A stretch of DNA of 64,000 bases from JANYCG01 sp031386665. GTDB lineage: Bacteria > Pseudomonadota > Gammaproteobacteria > Burkholderiales > Burkholderiaceae_C. The notes beneath the pieces are model-generated. The model was given only the letters and a program-made list of their open reading frames with translations, was not told where the DNA came from and did no database searches. Below, in pieces: positions 47,667 to 56,172 of this stretch. The stretch is taken from NCBI GenBank assembly GCA_031386665.1, contig JANNCN010000023.1, forward strand, positions 13,595 to 77,594, given 5' to 3'. Made by a program: the position numbers and the translations under genes. Every line of letters begins with the position of its first letter. The first letter of the stretch is position 1.

Positions 47667-50465
47667 TTGAGCGTCAACATTCCACGCGGCAAATTCAACG
47701 TGGTCACGGGGGTGAGCGGCTCGGGAAAGTCCACCCTGGCGTTTGACATTTTGTTCAACGAAGGTCAGCGCCGCTATTTGGAGTCGCTCAATGCCTACGC
47801 CCGCAGCATCGTGCAACCTGCGGGCAGGCCTGAAGTTGACGCGGTGTACGGCATTCCGCCAACGGTGGCAATAGAGCAGCGGCTGTCTCGCGGCGGGCGC
47901 AAAAGTACGGTCGGCACCACCACCGAGGTGTGGCACTTTTTGCGCCTGCTGTATGTGAAGCTGGGCACCCAGCATTGCATTCACGATGGCGCTGCCGTGG
48001 CCCCCCAAACGCCTGACAGCATCGCCGCGCAACTTCTCAAAAGCTTTCGGGGGCAGCACATTGGTTTGCTGAGTCCGTTGGTGATGAACCGCAAAGGCGT
48101 GTACACAGAACTGGCCGACTGGGCGCGCCCGCGCGGCTTCACCCACCTGCGGGTGGATGGCAACTTTTTGCCCACCACCAATTTCCCGCGCATTGATCGC
48201 TTCAAAGAACACACGATTGAGCTGCCTGTGGCCAGTTTTGACGTGCTGCCTGACAAAGAATCGCGTCTGCGCGAAGCACTGGCCAGTGCTCTGGTGCATG
48301 GTAAGGGCGTTGTGCATGTGCTCAGCGATTTGGGTGCCCTGCGTGCGGCAATGTTGGCGGGTACGCCCACGGCTGCCGTTGGCAAGCTCGATGTTTTTTC
48401 AACCAAGAGGGCCTGCCCGGTTTGCAGCACCAGCTATGCCGAGCTGGACCCGCGCCTGTTCAGTTACAACAGCAAACATGGGTGGTGCCCAGACTGCGTG
48501 GGCACGGGCGTCAAGCTGACCAAAGAGCAGCGCAAGGTGTTCGACGACTCGGTGAAAGACGATGACAACAAGGGCCGCGAGCAAACCTTTGCCGAACCCG
48601 AGGTCGAAGATCTGGTAGATGCCGCTTGCCCCACCTGCCACGGCGCCCGCCTGAACGCCAACGCTCGTGCGGTCACATTCGCGAAAGTCGGCATCACGGA
48701 CATTGCACGTTTGAGCGTGACCGACATCCGCAAATGGGTCGAGACGCTGCAAGCGGCGGGCGGTATGTCGTCGCGCGAAACCGACATTGCCCGAGACTTG
48801 ATTCCCGAGATCAAAAGCCGCCTGGCGTTTTTAGAAGAAGTTGGGCTGGGCTACCTCACGCTAGACCGTGGTGCGCCCACGTTAAGCGGTGGCGAAGCCC
48901 AGCGTATTCGCCTAGCAGCCCAGTTGGGTAGCAACCTGCAAGGCGTGTGCTACGTGCTGGACGAGCCGACCATTGGCCTGCATGCGCGGGACAACAAAAT
49001 TTTGCTGAGCGCCCTGCAAAGTTTGAGCGAAAAAGGCAACACCTTGGTGGTGGTGGAACATGATGTAGACACCATTCGCCATGCCGATCACATCATCGAT
49101 ATTGGCCCCAGCGCGGGCAAGCGCGGCGGGCGGCTGGTGGCCGAGGGTTCGGTGGCCGACATTCAAAACGCCGCCGAATCGCAAACTGGCCGCTACTTGC
49201 TGCACGCGATGAAGCACCCGGTGCAAGCGCGCAGAGCCGTGATCTGGCCACCAGTCGAAGTCGGTCCATTGAAATTGCGGTCAGAGCCCAAATTCGCCGC
49301 ACCTTTGGTGCGCCCTTTGGGTAAAGCGCTTCGCACTTCAGCGAAATTGCGATCTGCCCCCAATTTGGCCGCCGGCGACCCCAGTTCCATCGCGGTGTCA
49401 AAACCGGCCTGGCTCACCGTTCAGTCCGCCAATTTGCACAACCTGCAGTCCGTCACCGCCAACATCCCCCTGCAGCGCCTGGTCGCCATTACGGGCGTGT
49501 CCGGCTCTGGCAAGTCAACGCTAGCCCGCGATGTGATGCTGGCCAACGTGCAAACTGCTGTTCAAAAACGCAGTACCAAAGCCGGTCGCGATGCGATTGC
49601 TGCAGGTGAAAAATTCAATTGGGTGGGCTGCCAAGGCGTCGAGGGATTTGAGGTGGTTGACCGCGTGCTCGAGGTCGATCAAACGCCAATTGGGAAAACC
49701 CCGCGCAGTTGCCCCGCCACCTACATCGGCTTTTGGGACATCATTCGCAAGCTCTTTGCCGATACGCTAGAGGCCAAAGCACGTGGCTACGCAGCTAACC
49801 GGTTCAGCTTTAACACGGGCGAAGGTCGCTGCCCGAGTTGTGAGGGCCAAGGCATTCGCACCATCGCCATGAGTTTTTTGCCCGATGTGAAAGTGCTGTG
49901 CGAAACCTGCCGCGGCGCCCGGTTTAATCCCGAGACGCTGGCCGTCACCTGGCGCGGCAAAAACATTGGCGACGTGCTGCAAATGGAAGTTGACGAAGCG
50001 GTCGATTTTTTTGCCGCCATGCCCAACATCGGCCATCCCGTGCAGTTGCTCAAAGACGTGGGGTTGGGGTATTTGACGTTGGGGCAACCATCGCCCACGC
50101 TGTCGGGCGGTGAAGCGCAGCGCATCAAGTTGGTGACCGAACTTAGCAAAGTGCGTGACGACATCACCAGGCGCGGCCAAAAGCCGCCGCACACCTTGTA
50201 CGTGCTGGACGAGCCGACGGTGGGCCTGCACATGGCAGACGTTGAAAAGCTGATCAAAGTGCTTCACCGCCTGGTCGATGGCGGCCACAGCGTGGTGGTG
50301 ATTGAGCATGACCTGGACGTCATCGCCGAAGCCGATTGGGTGATTGACTTGGGACCCGACGGTGGCAATGCGGGCGGTCAGATTGTGGCGGCAACCACGC
50401 CCGAGAAGGTGGTGAAACTGGGAACGCACACGGGCGTCGCGCTGAAGGCGGTCTTGGCCAGATGA
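47667..50465 (+). CDS. UvrA-like excinuclease subunit, second half of a split double UvrA
   Basis: 932 residues counted from TTG 47667, but homology begins upstream: NAIQIINAKEHNLKS at 47622-47666 is the first ABC strand, in frame and without stop back to 47568. The true start is thus unclear (no ATG, GTG or TTG there). ABC-I has GVSGSGKSTLAFD, TLSGGEAQRIRL, VLDEPTIGLHARD; ABC-II GVSGSGKSTLARD, TLSGGEAQRIKL, VLDEPTVGLHMAD. Zinc modules CPVCSTSY, CPDCVGTG, CPTCHGAR, CPSCEGQG and CETCRGAR. The linker between ABC-I and ABC-II holds 32 codons from repeat element B. Confidence 0.85.
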   Translation: MSVNIPRGKFNVVTGVSGSGKSTLAFDILFNEGQRRYLESLNAYARSIVQPAGRPEVDAVYGIPPTVAIEQRLSRGGRKSTVGTTTEVWHFLRLLYVKLGTQHCIHDGAAVAPQTPDSIAAQLLKSFRGQHIGLLSPLVMNRKGVYTELADWARPRGFTHLRVDGNFLPTTNFPRIDRFKEHTIELPVASFDVLPDKESRLREALASALVHGKGVVHVLSDLGALRAAMLAGTPTAAVGKLDVFSTKRACPVCSTSYAELDPRLFSYNSKHGWCPDCVGTGVKLTKEQRKVFDDSVKDDDNKGREQTFAEPEVEDLVDAACPTCHGARLNANARAVTFAKVGITDIARLSVTDIRKWVETLQAAGGMSSRETDIARDLIPEIKSRLAFLEEVGLGYLTLDRGAPTLSGGEAQRIRLAAQLGSNLQGVCYVLDEPTIGLHARDNKILLSALQSLSEKGNTLVVVEHDVDTIRHADHIIDIGPSAGKRGGRLVAEGSVADIQNAAESQTGRYLLHAMKHPVQARRAVIWPPVEVGPLKLRSEPKFAAPLVRPLGKALRTSAKLRSAPNLAAGDPSSIAVSKPAWLTVQSANLHNLQSVTANIPLQRLVAITGVSGSGKSTLARDVMLANVQTAVQKRSTKAGRDAIAAGEKFNWVGCQGVEGFEVVDRVLEVDQTPIGKTPRSCPATYIGFWDIIRKLFADTLEAKARGYAANRFSFNTGEGRCPSCEGQGIRTIAMSFLPDVKVLCETCRGARFNPETLAVTWRGKNIGDVLQMEVDEAVDFFAAMPNIGHPVQLLKDVGLGYLTLGQPSPTLSGGEAQRIKLVTELSKVRDDITRRGQKPPHTLYVLDEPTVGLHMADVEKLIKVLHRLVDGGHSVVVIEHDLDVIAEADWVIDLGPDGGNAGGQIVAATTPEKVVKLGTHTGVALKAVLAR
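49271..49366 (-). repeat. Inverted-end repeat element B, translated within the second UvrA gene
   Basis: 96 bp, exactly 32 codons with no stop. Left arm 49271-49297 (GAAATTGCGGTCAGAGCCCA and onward) and right arm 49341-49366 are imperfect reverse complements. Its left arm matches the right end of element A and its right arm the left end, so it is inverted. The hairpin CGCACC-TTT-GGTGCG at 49298-49312 lies in the centre. Confidence 0.75.
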
Positions 50466-50504
50466 TTTCAGCGCAAAGGCATGCGGTTATCGATGCACCG
50501 CAAA

Positions 50505-51302
50505 CTAGCTCGCAACCTTCCGCTTTCGATCCATAAACGCTTTCATGTACCGCTGCGGTTCCCCCGTGGCAAAGGCGCGGCCAAATTCAGGCACGGTGGC
50601 TTCAATCGCCGCATCGGGCGGCAGACTTTGCCAACTGCGCATCAACTGCTTTTGTTGGCGCAAAGCGGCGGGGCCAAAACCTGCCAGTTTGGCAGCCAAA
50701 GTTGCAATGCGAATGTCGAGTTGATCCACCGCATCTATTGGGCAAACTTCATGCACCAAACCCCAGTTCAGGGCGGTGGAAGCGTCGATGATTTCACCGG
50801 TTATCAGCAGCCAGGTGGCGCGCGAATGCCCAATTAGCAAAGGCAGCAGCACGGCGTGAATCACCGACGGAATTCCCACCGCGACCTCGGGCATGCCAAA
50901 GCGTGCGTCGGCACGACAGATGCGCAAATCACAAGCCAGCGCCACCTCCAGGCCTCCGCCCAGGGTGTAGCCCGACAGACGCGCAATCACGGGGGCGGGA
51001 AAACTGCGCACAGCCTCGCACAGGTTTTTCAAACGGGTAATAAAAGCTTCGGCTAAGGGCGGCGTCAGCTTGGCCATTTCGTTGATATCGGCACCGCCTA
51101 TGAAGGCCTTGTCGCCATCACCGCGCAAGATCAACACCTTCACATCGCCGCGCGCGCTTAAGTTGTGCAAGGCGGCAGTCAGTTCCAAGATCGCAGCGGT
51201 GCCGACAATGTTGAGCGTTTTGGCATTACGCAAACTCAGTGTGGCGACACCTTGGTCCGTTAGCGTGGCCAGGGTTTGGTGGGTTTCAATCAGCAGGGTC
51301 AT
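50505..51302 (-). CDS. Enoyl-CoA hydratase/isomerase family protein
   Basis: 265 residues, crotonase superfamily. FIGGADINEMAKL and GYTLGGGLEVALACDLRIC form the oxyanion hole; MPEVAVGIPSVIHAVLLPLLIG is the usual catalytic region, with the Glu of MPEV in place. It converges on the UvrA locus (41 bp from its end) and starts 9 bp before the end of pldA on the same strand, so it probably follows pldA in an operon. Substrate unknown. Confidence 0.9.
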   Translation of the reverse strand: MTLLIETHQTLATLTDQGVATLSLRNAKTLNIVGTAAILELTAALHNLSARGDVKVLILRGDGDKAFIGGADINEMAKLTPPLAEAFITRLKNLCEAVRSFPAPVIARLSGYTLGGGLEVALACDLRICRADARFGMPEVAVGIPSVIHAVLLPLLIGHSRATWLLITGEIIDASTALNWGLVHEVCPIDAVDQLDIRIATLAAKLAGFGPAALRQQKQLMRSWQSLPPDAAIEATVPEFGRAFATGEPQRYMKAFMDRKRKVAS

Positions 51303-51311
51303 GGGGCAAGC

Positions 51312-52400
51312 CTACCAGTCGACCAGGCTCAAGCCGATGCTCAGCGTGGTGCGGTGCCGGTTGTAGTCCAGCAAACTGTCGCCAAAGCCGCTGAAAACTT
51401 GGGTGTGGAAGCGCAAACCGTTGCGGCCGTTGCGCGGGTCGGTGTCGCCAAAGCTTTTCAACCACTCGAGCTTGAATGAGCCGTTGGCCGTGCTGCCCAG
51501 TGAGTGGCGCACGGTGATGCCCAGGGTATTGAAGGCGTTCACGTCCCAAAAGCCTGCCAGTTCGGCGCGGCCAATTTTGTCGGCGATTTCGGGGTTGTCA
51601 TCGTCAGCGCCCTTTTCTGGCAGGCGCTGCCAAAGCCGTGCGGTCATGCGCAAATTGTGGCCGTTTTCCATGCCCGCCATCAGCACTGTGCGGTTCCAAC
51701 TGCGCGACAGGGGCAGGGCCTGTCCGTTGGACTGGTGCACCACGCTGATACCGCTGTAACGCAAGCGCCAGCCACCCGGCAAATCGGCTTCGGAAGGGTA
51801 GATGTAGGTGATCTCGGGCTCGTGGTCGGTGTTGCGAAACGGGCGCGACAGCTCGCTGTTGAACAGCTGCCAATACGATTGCTGGGTGTAGCCAAACCAG
51901 AGTGAGTCGCGCAGGCGGTCATTGCCCTGGGTCAGCAAACCCGAGGCAATTTTGGTGCGCACCGACAGTTGAATGCGAGTTTCAACCTGGCTGTAGGGCG
52001 TGGCCACCAAGGCAGTGTGCCCCGCTGTAGGGGACGACGGTTGGGTGTTCACGCCGTCCGATGCAATGACTGACAGGCTCAATGGGTGGTAGCCGCGAAT
52101 GCCAAAGGTGCCGCAGTCGCTGCCCGACTCCAGCTCCCAAAAGCGCGAAAGATTGGAGAGCTTGGGGCTTTTGCACTCGCGCAGATCGGTCGCCCGGCCC
52201 GTTGGGGGAGTGGGTGTGGGCGTTGGGCTGGACGCATTGGAAGCGGCCGCGCTCGGTGTACCTTGATCCGTCTGAGCCCCCGCTGTTCCCGTCGCCCCAA
52301 AGAGGACGAGCACCCCCAAGGCGATCAGCCCCTTCAGTCCCAACCCGCAGATTTTCGAAGGACGAATTTGTGACTTGTGCTGTTGCTGAAGTTGTTCCAT
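51312..52400 (-). CDS. pldA: Outer-membrane phospholipase A (OMPLA)
   Basis: 362 residues. A signal peptide (hydrophobic about 19-40, cleavage near GAQ at 41-43) is followed by a Thr/Pro linker and an outer-membrane beta-barrel of ~12 strands. The active site VHQSNGQALPLSRSWNR matches the OMPLA triad: His222, Ser224 and Asn236. Calcium-dependent phospholipase A1/A2 of the outer leaflet. The N-terminus overlaps the upstream hypothetical gene by 67 nt in another frame, so the start may be further in. Confidence 0.9.
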   Translation of the reverse strand: MEQLQQQHKSQIRPSKICGLGLKGLIALGVLVLFGATGTAGAQTDQGTPSAAASNASSPTPTPTPPTGRATDLRECKSPKLSNLSRFWELESGSDCGTFGIRGYHPLSLSVIASDGVNTQPSSPTAGHTALVATPYSQVETRIQLSVRTKIASGLLTQGNDRLRDSLWFGYTQQSYWQLFNSELSRPFRNTDHEPEITYIYPSEADLPGGWRLRYSGISVVHQSNGQALPLSRSWNRTVLMAGMENGHNLRMTARLWQRLPEKGADDDNPEIADKIGRAELAGFWDVNAFNTLGITVRHSLGSTANGSFKLEWLKSFGDTDPRNGRNGLRFHTQVFSGFGDSLLDYNRHRTTLSIGLSLVDW

Positions 52401-52900
52401 GTTCCGCTTATTTCTTTACCGCAAGACCCCGCCACAACCTGGCCCGTCCAGGTGGCTGAAATCGATTTTCCGTCGTTTGATTCTTCTAGCGCCAAGACAC
52501 CATTGTCCACGTCGCCCGCGCACTGCGATTTGACGTTGCCGCGCTGAATGCTGCCCATCACGCTGCCAGACAGCTCGGGGTGCTTTTCGAAGCGCAGGGT
52601 GACAGGTTGGGGCGCTGTCGGAGACCCGGTTGGACTGGCGCTTTTAGGGCTGCCTTCAACCTCGCCCCGCCACAATCCATAAAGATGTATGGGTTCGACT
52701 TGGTCGGGGCTGGGGCAGACCGCAGGTTTGGAAAGGGGCGCGACAGTTTGCGCCAGTGCCAATTTGGCGAATGGGCCTGTGAACGCGGTGACGAGCAAAA
52801 CGGCTGAAACAAAGGCAAAGACAAAGGCAAACGGAATTTTCAAAAAAATTCGCGCCCTAGTTTTCAAAGCGCTGGGGGACAGAAGGTTGATCTGCGTCAT
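52334..52900 (-). CDS. Exported hypothetical protein upstream of pldA
   Basis: 188 residues. A basic N-terminus and hydrophobic core (IPFAFVFAFVSAVLLVTAF) with cleavage likely after LALA (about residue 50) indicate export. The mature part has three Cys (CPSPDQ, SQCAGD, GSCGKE) and beta-rich sequence with LYGLWRGEVEG and ISATWTGQVVAGSCG repeats of W-containing strands, as in small lipocalin-like or avidin-like domains. No family recognised. ATGA overlap with the helicase above and 67-nt overlap with pldA below place it in that operon. Confidence 0.75.
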   Translation of the reverse strand: MTQINLLSPSALKTRARIFLKIPFAFVFAFVSAVLLVTAFTGPFAKLALAQTVAPLSKPAVCPSPDQVEPIHLYGLWRGEVEGSPKSASPTGSPTAPQPVTLRFEKHPELSGSVMGSIQRGNVKSQCAGDVDNGVLALEESNDGKSISATWTGQVVAGSCGKEISGTWNNFSNSTSHKFVLRKSAGWD

Positions 52901-55035
52901 GGCGACTTTGCCAATGCAGCCGTGTCCGCCTCATCGCGTGACTGTTGTGAGGTTTGCGCTTTTTTGGCAAATTCGGCGCGCAAGGCCTTGAGTTTTTCAC
53001 GCGGGTCTTCGCGCACCGTGGCTTTGTCCAAACCCATTTCTGCAATGAAGCGGCTGGGTAGGGCTGCCACCATTTCGCGGCCCTTTTTACGTTTGCGCAC
53101 CCAGCTCACTGCCAGGCTGCGCTGCGCCCGGGTGATGCCTACATACATCAGGCGGCGCTCCTCCTCCAGGCGCTCTTGCAGGTTGTCGCCTTCCAGTTTG
53201 AACGGCAGCATGCCTTCGATCACGCCGACCAGCATCACGTGCGGCCACTCAAGCCCTTTGGCAGCGTGCAAGGTACTCAAGGTCACCACATTTTGGTCGG
53301 TTTCCCGCTCAGAAATGGTGGACAACAGCGACACCGTTTGAGCCACGTCCAGTAGAGATTTCACCTCGTTCATGCTATTGGCACCCGCCATATCGTCAAT
53401 CTGGCCGCCGCAGCGCCCTGCCATCCAATCGCAAAAATCCATCACATTGGACCAACGCGCTGCCGCCAGTTTTTCGCTGTCTTCGCCGTCGTACAGGTGT
53501 TTTTCGTAGCCAATTTCTTTCAGCCAATCCAGCAAGAATTCTTTGGCAGCTTCTGCGCCGATGGTATGGCGGGCGCGAAACTCCAGATCATTCACGTACC
53601 TGCCAAATTCGTGCAAACTGCCAACGGCTTTAGCGCTCAAACTACTGCCAAGCGAGGGCGAAAAAAGCGCCTCAAACAAGCTGACTTTGTAGGCCGATGA
53701 AAACCCGCCCAACTGCTGCAAAGTCTGGTGGCCAATGCCGCGTTTGGGGGTGGTCACGGCGCGCAAAAAAGCTGGGTCGTCATTGTTGTTGATCCACAGC
53801 CTGAACCAACCGCACAGGTCCTTGATTTCAGCCCGGTCAAAAAAGCTGGTGCCGCCCGACACCTTGTACGGAATTTGCGCTTTGCGCAGGGCTTTCTCGA
53901 ACGGTTTGGCCAAATGGTTGGCGCGGTACAGCACGGCAAAGTCTCTGAACTCTTTGTGTTGACTGGCCGCAGGGGCACCGGTTGCACCACCGGCAATCAC
54001 CTCAGTACCCGCGCGCAGGCTTTGGATGCGCGCCACAGTGCGCTCGGCCTCATGCTCTTCGCTGTCGGCATCGACCGCGCGCACGGGTTCGCCTTCGCCC
54101 AAATCGCTCCACAAATTCTTAGGAAAGAGCTTGGGGTTGGGGCCAATCACGTTGTTGGCCGCGCGCAAAATCGCACCGGTCGATCGGTAGTTTTGCTCTA
54201 GCTTGATGACTTTCAGCGCGGGGAAGTCGAGGGGCAGTCTTTTTAGATTGTCCAAGGTGGCACCGCGCCAGCCGTAAATGCTTTGGTCGTCGTCGCCCAC
54301 GGCAGTAAACCGCGCACCGCTGGCCGGGTTGCCGCCCACCAGCAGTTTCAAAAATTCGTACTGCGTGGCGTTGGTGTCCTGGTACTCATCCACCAGCACG
54401 TGCCCCGCCAGCGACTGCCACTTTTGGCGCACGGTTTCATGGTTTTGCATCAGCTTCAGGGGCAGGCTGATCAGGTCGTCAAAGTCGACGCTTTGGTAGG
54501 CGGTCAGCCGTTCTTCGTAGCGCGCCATCACGCGGGCGGCAATTTTTTCGGAGTCGTCCTTTGCCAGCGCTTCGGACTGCGCAGCGTTCAGCCCCATGTT
54601 CTTCCACAGGCTGATTTGCCACTGCCATGACCGCGCTGTCGCCGCGTCGGTCGTGCCGCCCGCGTCTTTCAAAATGCTGGTCACGTCGTCGCTGTCCAGA
54701 ATCGAAAAATTGGGTTTCAGGCCCAGTGCCTGTCCGTCAGCTCGCATCATGCGCACGCCCAACGCATGAAAAGTGCAAACCACCACGTTTTTGGCCACCT
54801 TGCCAATCAGCCCCTTGGCCCGCTCGCGCATTTCAGCCGCCGCTTTGTTGGTGAAGGTGATGGCAAAAATGCGCTGCGGCTCCAACCCCATTTGAATCAA
54901 ACGCCCCACTTTGTGCGTGATCACCCGCGTTTTGCCCGACCCCGCCCCCGCCAGCACCAAACACGGGCCGTGCATGTAGTTCACGGCCTCTTGCTGGGCG
55001 ATGTTGAGACTGAGGGCGGGGGCAAGAGACGACAT
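52897..55035 (-). CDS. Rep/UvrD-type superfamily 1 DNA helicase
   Basis: 712 residues from ATG 55033-55035; the frame extends to 55113 without better evidence. LNIAQQEAVNYMHGPCLVL and AGAGSGKTRVITHK (motif I), TFTNKAAAEMRERA (Ia), VLVDEYQDTNATQYEFLKLL (II), GDDDQSIYGWRGA (III), and TLHAAKGLEWPHVMLVGVIEG (V) followed by EERRLMYVGITRAQ (VI) are complete. MHGPCLVLAGAGSGKTRVIT and the length suggest Rep over UvrD. 3'-5' translocase for replication restart or repair. Confidence 0.92.
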   Translation of the reverse strand: MSSLAPALSLNIAQQEAVNYMHGPCLVLAGAGSGKTRVITHKVGRLIQMGLEPQRIFAITFTNKAAAEMRERAKGLIGKVAKNVVVCTFHALGVRMMRADGQALGLKPNFSILDSDDVTSILKDAGGTTDAATARSWQWQISLWKNMGLNAAQSEALAKDDSEKIAARVMARYEERLTAYQSVDFDDLISLPLKLMQNHETVRQKWQSLAGHVLVDEYQDTNATQYEFLKLLVGGNPASGARFTAVGDDDQSIYGWRGATLDNLKRLPLDFPALKVIKLEQNYRSTGAILRAANNVIGPNPKLFPKNLWSDLGEGEPVRAVDADSEEHEAERTVARIQSLRAGTEVIAGGATGAPAASQHKEFRDFAVLYRANHLAKPFEKALRKAQIPYKVSGGTSFFDRAEIKDLCGWFRLWINNNDDPAFLRAVTTPKRGIGHQTLQQLGGFSSAYKVSLFEALFSPSLGSSLSAKAVGSLHEFGRYVNDLEFRARHTIGAEAAKEFLLDWLKEIGYEKHLYDGEDSEKLAAARWSNVMDFCDWMAGRCGGQIDDMAGANSMNEVKSLLDVAQTVSLLSTISERETDQNVVTLSTLHAAKGLEWPHVMLVGVIEGMLPFKLEGDNLQERLEEERRLMYVGITRAQRSLAVSWVRKRKKGREMVAALPSRFIAEMGLDKATVREDPREKLKALRAEFAKKAQTSQQSRDEADTAALAKSP

Positions 55036-55186
55036 AGGAGCCAGTTGTTTGCAGCTGAATGGAAGGCGAGCCAGCAAACCGGAATCTGCGCGAATTGGCA
55101 ATGTTCGAATCATACCCAGCGCCCTGCGATGCCGATTTCACGTTGTGACTTCGAATTGGCGCAAAAATACCGACGAAAATCGAGCC

Positions 55187-56152
55187 GTGCTGCCCATCCT
55201 CCTCGTCACCTTTCCCTTCTTCGCCCTGGTTCTGGCCGGTTTTGTCGCGGGCCAGCGGGGTTGGTTGCCGTTGGAGGCGATTCCAGGCTTGAATGGATTT
55301 GTGCTCTTTTTTGCGCTGCCTTGCATGTTGTACCGCTTTGGGGCCAGCATACCGGTGGCGCAACTGCTGGATGCGAGTGTGTTTTTCACCTACCTGGTTT
55401 GTGGGCTGGTGATGGTGGCGTTTGCGATTGCGATCAGCTTCAACCCTCGCATTCGCTGGAACGATGCGTCGTTTGGGGCGCTGGTGGGGGCTTTTCCCAA
55501 CACCGGGTTCATGGGCGTTCCGCTGCTGGTCGCCTTGCTTGGCCCGCAAGCTGCAGGCCCCGCTATCGTGACCATCTTGGCGGATTTGGTGGTGATCACC
55601 TCGCTATGCATTGCCTTGTCTCGCTTGGATGGTGCCGACGAACATGGTGCTGCCAAGGCCGCCAAAATTGCGCTCAAGGGCGTCGCGATGAACCCCATGC
55701 CCTGGGCCATTTTGGCCGGTGCCGTCGCGTCCGCCGTCAGCTTGGAGTTGCCCAAGCCAGTGTTGCAAACCTTGGGCATGTTGGCCGACGCCGCATCGCC
55801 CGTCGCCTTGTTCACGATTGGCGCGGTGCTGGCTCGCAGCCAGATTCTGACGGCCCGGGGCCATGCCGAACCCATGGTGCTGGGCGACTACCTGCCCGTG
55901 GCTTTAATGAAGCTGCTGTTGCACCCGGTCTTGGTGTTGCTGGTCGGTGTCACCGCCATCAGCCTGGGCGTGCCCTTGAGCAAATTTGCCCTCACCGTGA
56001 TGGTGCTGGTGGCCGCCCTGCCCAGCGCCAGCAACGTCGCCATGCTGGCCGAGCGCTATGAAGCCGATAGCGCCCGCGTGGCCCGCATCATCATGGTGAC
56101 AACTGCAGCGGCATTTTTGACGTTTTCGCTGGCGGTGGCGGCGTTGACTTGA
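55187..56152 (+). CDS. AEC-family transporter (auxin efflux carrier-like)
   Basis: 321 residues from GTG 55187 (MLPILLVTFPFFALVLAGF); upstream codons in frame are hydrophilic and overlap the helicase promoter. Ten hydrophobic helices with the inner gap between two halves. FVLFFALPCMLYRFGA and GAFPNTGFMGVPLLVALLG (Asn-Thr-Gly-Phe-Met-Gly) are AEC landmarks. Carries organic anions such as malate. Its end is 20 bp from the end of the Fic gene, so the two converge. Confidence 0.88.
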   Translation: MLPILLVTFPFFALVLAGFVAGQRGWLPLEAIPGLNGFVLFFALPCMLYRFGASIPVAQLLDASVFFTYLVCGLVMVAFAIAISFNPRIRWNDASFGALVGAFPNTGFMGVPLLVALLGPQAAGPAIVTILADLVVITSLCIALSRLDGADEHGAAKAAKIALKGVAMNPMPWAILAGAVASAVSLELPKPVLQTLGMLADAASPVALFTIGAVLARSQILTARGHAEPMVLGDYLPVALMKLLLHPVLVLLVGVTAISLGVPLSKFALTVMVLVAALPSASNVAMLAERYEADSARVARIIMVTTAAAFLTFSLAVAALT

Positions 56153-56172
56153 GGGCTTGGATGGGTTGCGGT

